Positions 19,501 through 22,037 of a stretch of DNA of 22,037 nt are shown in pieces (the stretch's first letter is position 1; each line of letters opens with the position of its first letter). This DNA is from Basidiobolus meristosporus CBS 931.73 (lineage: Eukaryota; Basidiobolomycota; Basidiobolomycetes; Basidiobolales; Basidiobolaceae). Location: the NCBI GenBank assembly GCA_002104905.1, contig MCFE01000982.1, positions 1 through 22,037 of the forward strand, in the 5' to 3' direction. The translations under genes were made by a program, and so were the position numbers. Under the pieces are notes generated by a model. The model saw nothing but the letters and a program-made list of their open reading frames with translations, was not told where the DNA came from and ran no database searches.

Positions 19501-20251
19501 TTTTTGGCCTTTGATTTCGAAGGTGCAAGGGTACTCTTGAACTTTGCGACGGAAGAAAAGCCGCCGGCGTTTTTGTTTGATATCCTTTGAGACTTTTCTC
19601 GGGTGGCAATCTATCATGTCGAAGTGTAAAGATAGGTGTGTATCAATATCACAGCGAACAGATGGTATTTACTTGGGGATGAGAGCTGGTCGATGGCTCC
19701 TTGTCAGACTCGAAATAAACGCTTTTGAGGCCGGAGCGGTCGAGAAAGTCTTGCAAAAGCTCTGGGCAATTTAAATGATCCAATGGCTCCCAGCTATAAC
19801 ACGTAGAAAGGTAAGTGCTTAATATCGAACCAATTGAGAAGGTGAACCTACGTCAGTTCATCGTATCCGCGCCATTTTATCAAGTACCATTCTTCTTTCT
19901 GGCTCATATACATGGTTATTGTGCTGTTCTATTCAGGAGAATATTCACCGGACGTCAAATCAATACCTTGACAATTTTTTGCTTCATGATGTCCTCCACC
20001 TCCCATTCATTATCCCCTGCCTCATCACTACCCTCTTCCTCATCCTCCTCTTCTTCCTGGTCCTCTTCCTCGTCACTGTCATTTTTTCCCGATACTTGAA
20101 CAAGTTTGGATCGCCGCGGCGTTATGATCTCAACTTCAAAGTTGTTCTTCGGGATCTCTTGTTTGTAGTCTCCATCGCTCTGATCTTCTTCTCCTACGAT
20201 GAAATCCTTTAAACTGTCATCCGAAGAAAGCTCATCAAGCCAATCGGTCAT
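16594..20251 (-). CDS. Chromodomain protein, Chp1-like (RITS heterochromatin subunit type)
   Basis: 928 residues from 15 exons: 20251-19967, 19898-19852, 19793-19673, 19610-19440, 19370-19328, 19260-18431, 18370-18276, 18217-18040, 17979-17819, 17753-17663, 17600-17463, 17398-17174, 17109-17024, 16968-16896, 16836-16594. All introns are 55-69 bp GT-AG and every phase agrees. After an acidic N-terminus (Glu/Asp run 59-73) comes a chromodomain at 83-128 (WEVEDI, YLIKWRGYDELTWEPLDHL, CPELLQDF) with a complete aromatic cage, W83, W104 and Y107, the hallmark of methyl-lysine H3K9-type readers. Residues about 140-499 are Ser/Pro-rich and look disordered. Residues 500-928 are folded (WICRLYKG, VGLVRVGLTD, FPSGGIVTVTTELLL, HFIVLTTK). 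Length and layout resemble S. pombe Chp1 (960 aa; chromodomain, linker, SPOC-like plus PIN C-terminus). The RRM of Chp1 is not seen. The Chp1 assignment is inference. Confidence 0.8.
18812..18919 (-). repeat. 36-bp coding minisatellite, three units
   Basis: Inside exon 6 of the chromodomain gene. Three consecutive 12-residue units begin SPKTNP, SPKINN and TPKANP, with start codons of the units exactly 36 bp apart (18919, 18883, 18847). A fourth, weaker unit (PPNTPRAREPDS) may follow. The repeat sits in the disordered Ser/Pro linker and keeps the frame. Confidence 0.75.
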
Positions 20252-20538
20252 GTCTGCCAGTTGTACACCAAACCGTTATAGCGCGTCTACCTAAAGTTAT
20301 TAGATAAACAGAAAATAAATCACGAATGTGACCGATGCTAGGAATAGGGATTTAACAAACAAAATCGAGGGATACAACTTTCGTCTCCATTTTCCTTTCC
20401 AATGGCAGTGGCAAGGACGTTGACTATCTTTTGGGGGACTTTGAGAAAAAAAGGCCCACTAGGAAAATTTCGCATTTTGTATCAGAAAAATTGATATAGC
20501 TGTTGATAGACTTGTAGTGGTTTCTCGAGAAAGTCAAT
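20252..20538. promoter_or_regulatory. Divergent promoter between chromodomain gene and MRPL22
   Basis: 287 bp separate the two start codons, which point away from each other, so both promoters must lie here. A possible upstream open frame (20402-20494, +) lies in the MRPL22 leader. No clear TATA box is seen on either strand. Confidence 0.6.
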
Positions 20539-21516
20539 ATGCTCAGCTCAAGGTGTCAAATCAATACTCTTGGTAAGCCCATCTCGCCTATAGATCTCGC
20601 CATTTGGTTGCAAAAAACTAAGACACCACAGCCTCGGCTTTCAAGCTTTGCAGAATTAACGGCTCGCGCAGCGCAGGTGTTGGGTGGGTTATTCCTTCGT
20701 CAGTTTTATCACCGTATAGATATCTAATACCTTATATCTTTGGCTTCGAAGTATCCGTTACCTCCACTCCACTTCACCCAAGCTTGATTTATCTCGACCT
20801 GAGGTGTCTGCTTCTCCTTTATTCGAACAAATTGCTGAGAAAGTTGAAACTGAGGTAGAGAAGAAGGGTAAAAAGGCCATCCTCGGAGGTGAAAAAGCCC
20901 AAAATGAAGTGCTTGGAAAAGAGGTATATTTCGCATGCCCTTACTCTATTCCCATGTATCTCGCTTGCTTATCTCTCGATTGAAACGCCGCATAGTACCG
21001 CTTTTCTACCGCCAACTTCAAAGGTAGTCCAAGAAAGCTTCGTTTTATCTCTAAGCAGATTGCTGGTCTCCCCTTGGACAAGGCCATTGTCCAAATGGAA
21101 TTCTCTCCCAAACGTTCCTCGAACAAAATCCTCCACAACTTGACTTTCTTGCGTAAGAACGCTCAACTTCAAAAGGATATGGATCCCAAGAAGATGTATA
21201 TTGGTAAGCAACTGCTTTGTCCTGACGCGATCTTATCGAATGAGTCGATTTACATTTCTCCTTTTTCATAGCCCAGGCCTGGGTCGGCAAAGGACAATAT
21301 CTCAAGCGTGTTCAACCCCACAGTCGTGGAAGACATGGAATTAAGCATCATCCAAGTGCTCACATGAAGTTTATCGTCAAGGAAATAGAAGAACAGCCTG
21401 ATCTTGGTAGAGCTAAGAGAAGAAATATCCATCGCTTCAAGGAAACCAAGAAAGTATGGACCTCCTTCGGAAATAACAAACCTGTATACAATCCCAAGCC
21501 TTATTACAATTGGTAG
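20539..21516 (+). CDS. MRPL22: Mitochondrial large-subunit ribosomal protein uL22m
   Basis: 236 residues from five exons: 20539-20572, 20632-20683, 20752-20923, 20996-21203, 21272-21516; introns are 59, 68, 72 and 68 bp, all GT-AG and in frame. Residues 1 to about 35 are Arg/Ser-rich without acidic residues, as expected of a mitochondrial presequence. A charged linker with EKVETEVEKKGKK follows. The L22 fold spans about 88-195: FKGSPRKLRFISKQIAGLPL, MEFSPKRSSNKIL, then AQAWVGKGQYLKRVQPHSRG and HGIKHHPSAHM, the last two covering the long hairpin that lines the peptide tunnel in this family. The C-terminal extension ends in PKPYYNW. The exon 2 donor (20684) was chosen because it alone keeps the frame into exon 3. 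It is divergent from the chromodomain gene. Confidence 0.93.
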
Positions 21517-22037
21517 ATTCTAGAAAATTTCCATCATTCTTAGCATTTCTTATTTCATCTTTATAAGGTCATCTCACTTAAAATAAATGGCATGAAAGAG
21601 TCTTCTCCCATAAACATTATAGCGCAAGTGTAGGGAATGCTAGTACTATCGGACAAGTATGTGTAGAGCAAAGAGCAAGCCTCTGCGTTCATTCGAATGG
21701 CACCATTCAGTCCCCACACGTAACAATCAATTAGTATCTAGCAAATATATATATATGTATGCACGTAACGTAATGTCTTGGCCCTTTCACACGCATTGGT
21801 TCATAGCTCGATACAACATGTAAAATGAAACATCATCACCGTCATTCGTTAATGGTTTGACAGGCATCAGGGAACGGGATACAATGGTCCAATTAGCTCA
21901 TTGTATTCCAGTGGGTGTAAAATGGTGCGTTAGATGCTAAATCGATCTTAGACTCTGAATCTTGATGGACAGCCAATGAAGACCGTTTAGTTTAAGTTCG
22001 CATACCAATAGAAGAGTCGAAGTAATACAGCAGGCAT
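21517..22037. other. Right-hand intergenic region, no gene seen
   Basis: Contains the MRPL22 3' region and an AT dinucleotide run near 21746-21756. On the minus strand at the extreme right edge an ATG opens a short frame (MPAVLLRLFYW) ending near a GTATGC donor-like site, but no following exon is visible leftwards. I do not call a gene. Confidence 0.5.
21582..21587 (+). terminator. MRPL22: AATAAA poly(A) signal of MRPL22
   Basis: TTAAAATAAATGG, about 65 bases after the stop codon. Confidence 0.5.

Noticed and set aside
19815-20212. Plus-strand frames rich in Ser or Leu/Phe that resemble membrane segments
   Set aside because: They are the complement of the acidic Glu/Asp run and chromodomain exons of the minus-strand gene.
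1-22037. CRISPR arrays, bacterial operons, rRNA or complete tRNA genes
   Set aside because: No regular repeat-spacer pattern, no ribosome-binding sites or polycistronic spacing, and no cloverleaf found. The CAT anticodon-arm match at 7880-7890 is a primer-binding site, not a tRNA gene.

Overview
This window comes from a eukaryote, most likely a filamentous or Taphrinomycotina-type ascomycete fungus. The right half holds intron-rich nuclear genes with GT-AG introns of 55-85 bp and CTAAC/CTAAT-like branch points. They encode a mitochondrial ribosomal protein, the 25-residue ribosomal protein eL41, a mitochondrial-type tRNA t6A dehydratase and a chromodomain protein resembling the fission-yeast RITS subunit Chp1. 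The lineage call is inference; no rRNA or other marker is present.

Positions 1 to about 11663 are a nest of one Ty1/copia LTR-retrotransposon family. Two minus-strand copies (A, running off the left edge, and B, a complete LTR-to-LTR unit of about 4.5 kb) sit head to tail and share one 349-bp LTR. B's right LTR abuts a plus-strand pol fragment (C). This is followed by an LTR in the opposite orientation, a 183-bp orphan stretch, a plus-strand 3' end (D) with its LTR, a second partial LTR tail, a small imperfect palindrome and a last LTR scrap. All coding copies are broken. The primer-binding site reads as the complement of the anticodon arm of initiator tRNA-Met, as in Drosophila copia.

From 11664 rightwards come six genes. 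They are a small predicted secreted protein (12085-12558, +); a single-pass membrane protein with a Ser/Thr/Gly-rich ectodomain (13161-13677, +, 2 exons); a Tcd1/Tcd2-family E1-like protein (14165-15901, +, 7 exons, 446 aa) with changes at positions that are normally conserved catalytic residues; RPL41 (16136-16213, -), with an intron just before its ATG; a 15-exon, 928-aa chromodomain protein (20251-16594, -); and mitochondrial uL22 (20539-21516, +, 5 exons, 236 aa). The last two are divergent and share a 287-bp promoter region.

Exon structures were built by hand from reading frame, splice signals and family similarity. Every junction keeps the frame, but none has been tested against transcripts. 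Functionally the genes are unrelated housekeeping or surface genes, apart from the suggestive placement of a heterochromatin-type gene a few kilobases from a retrotransposon array.
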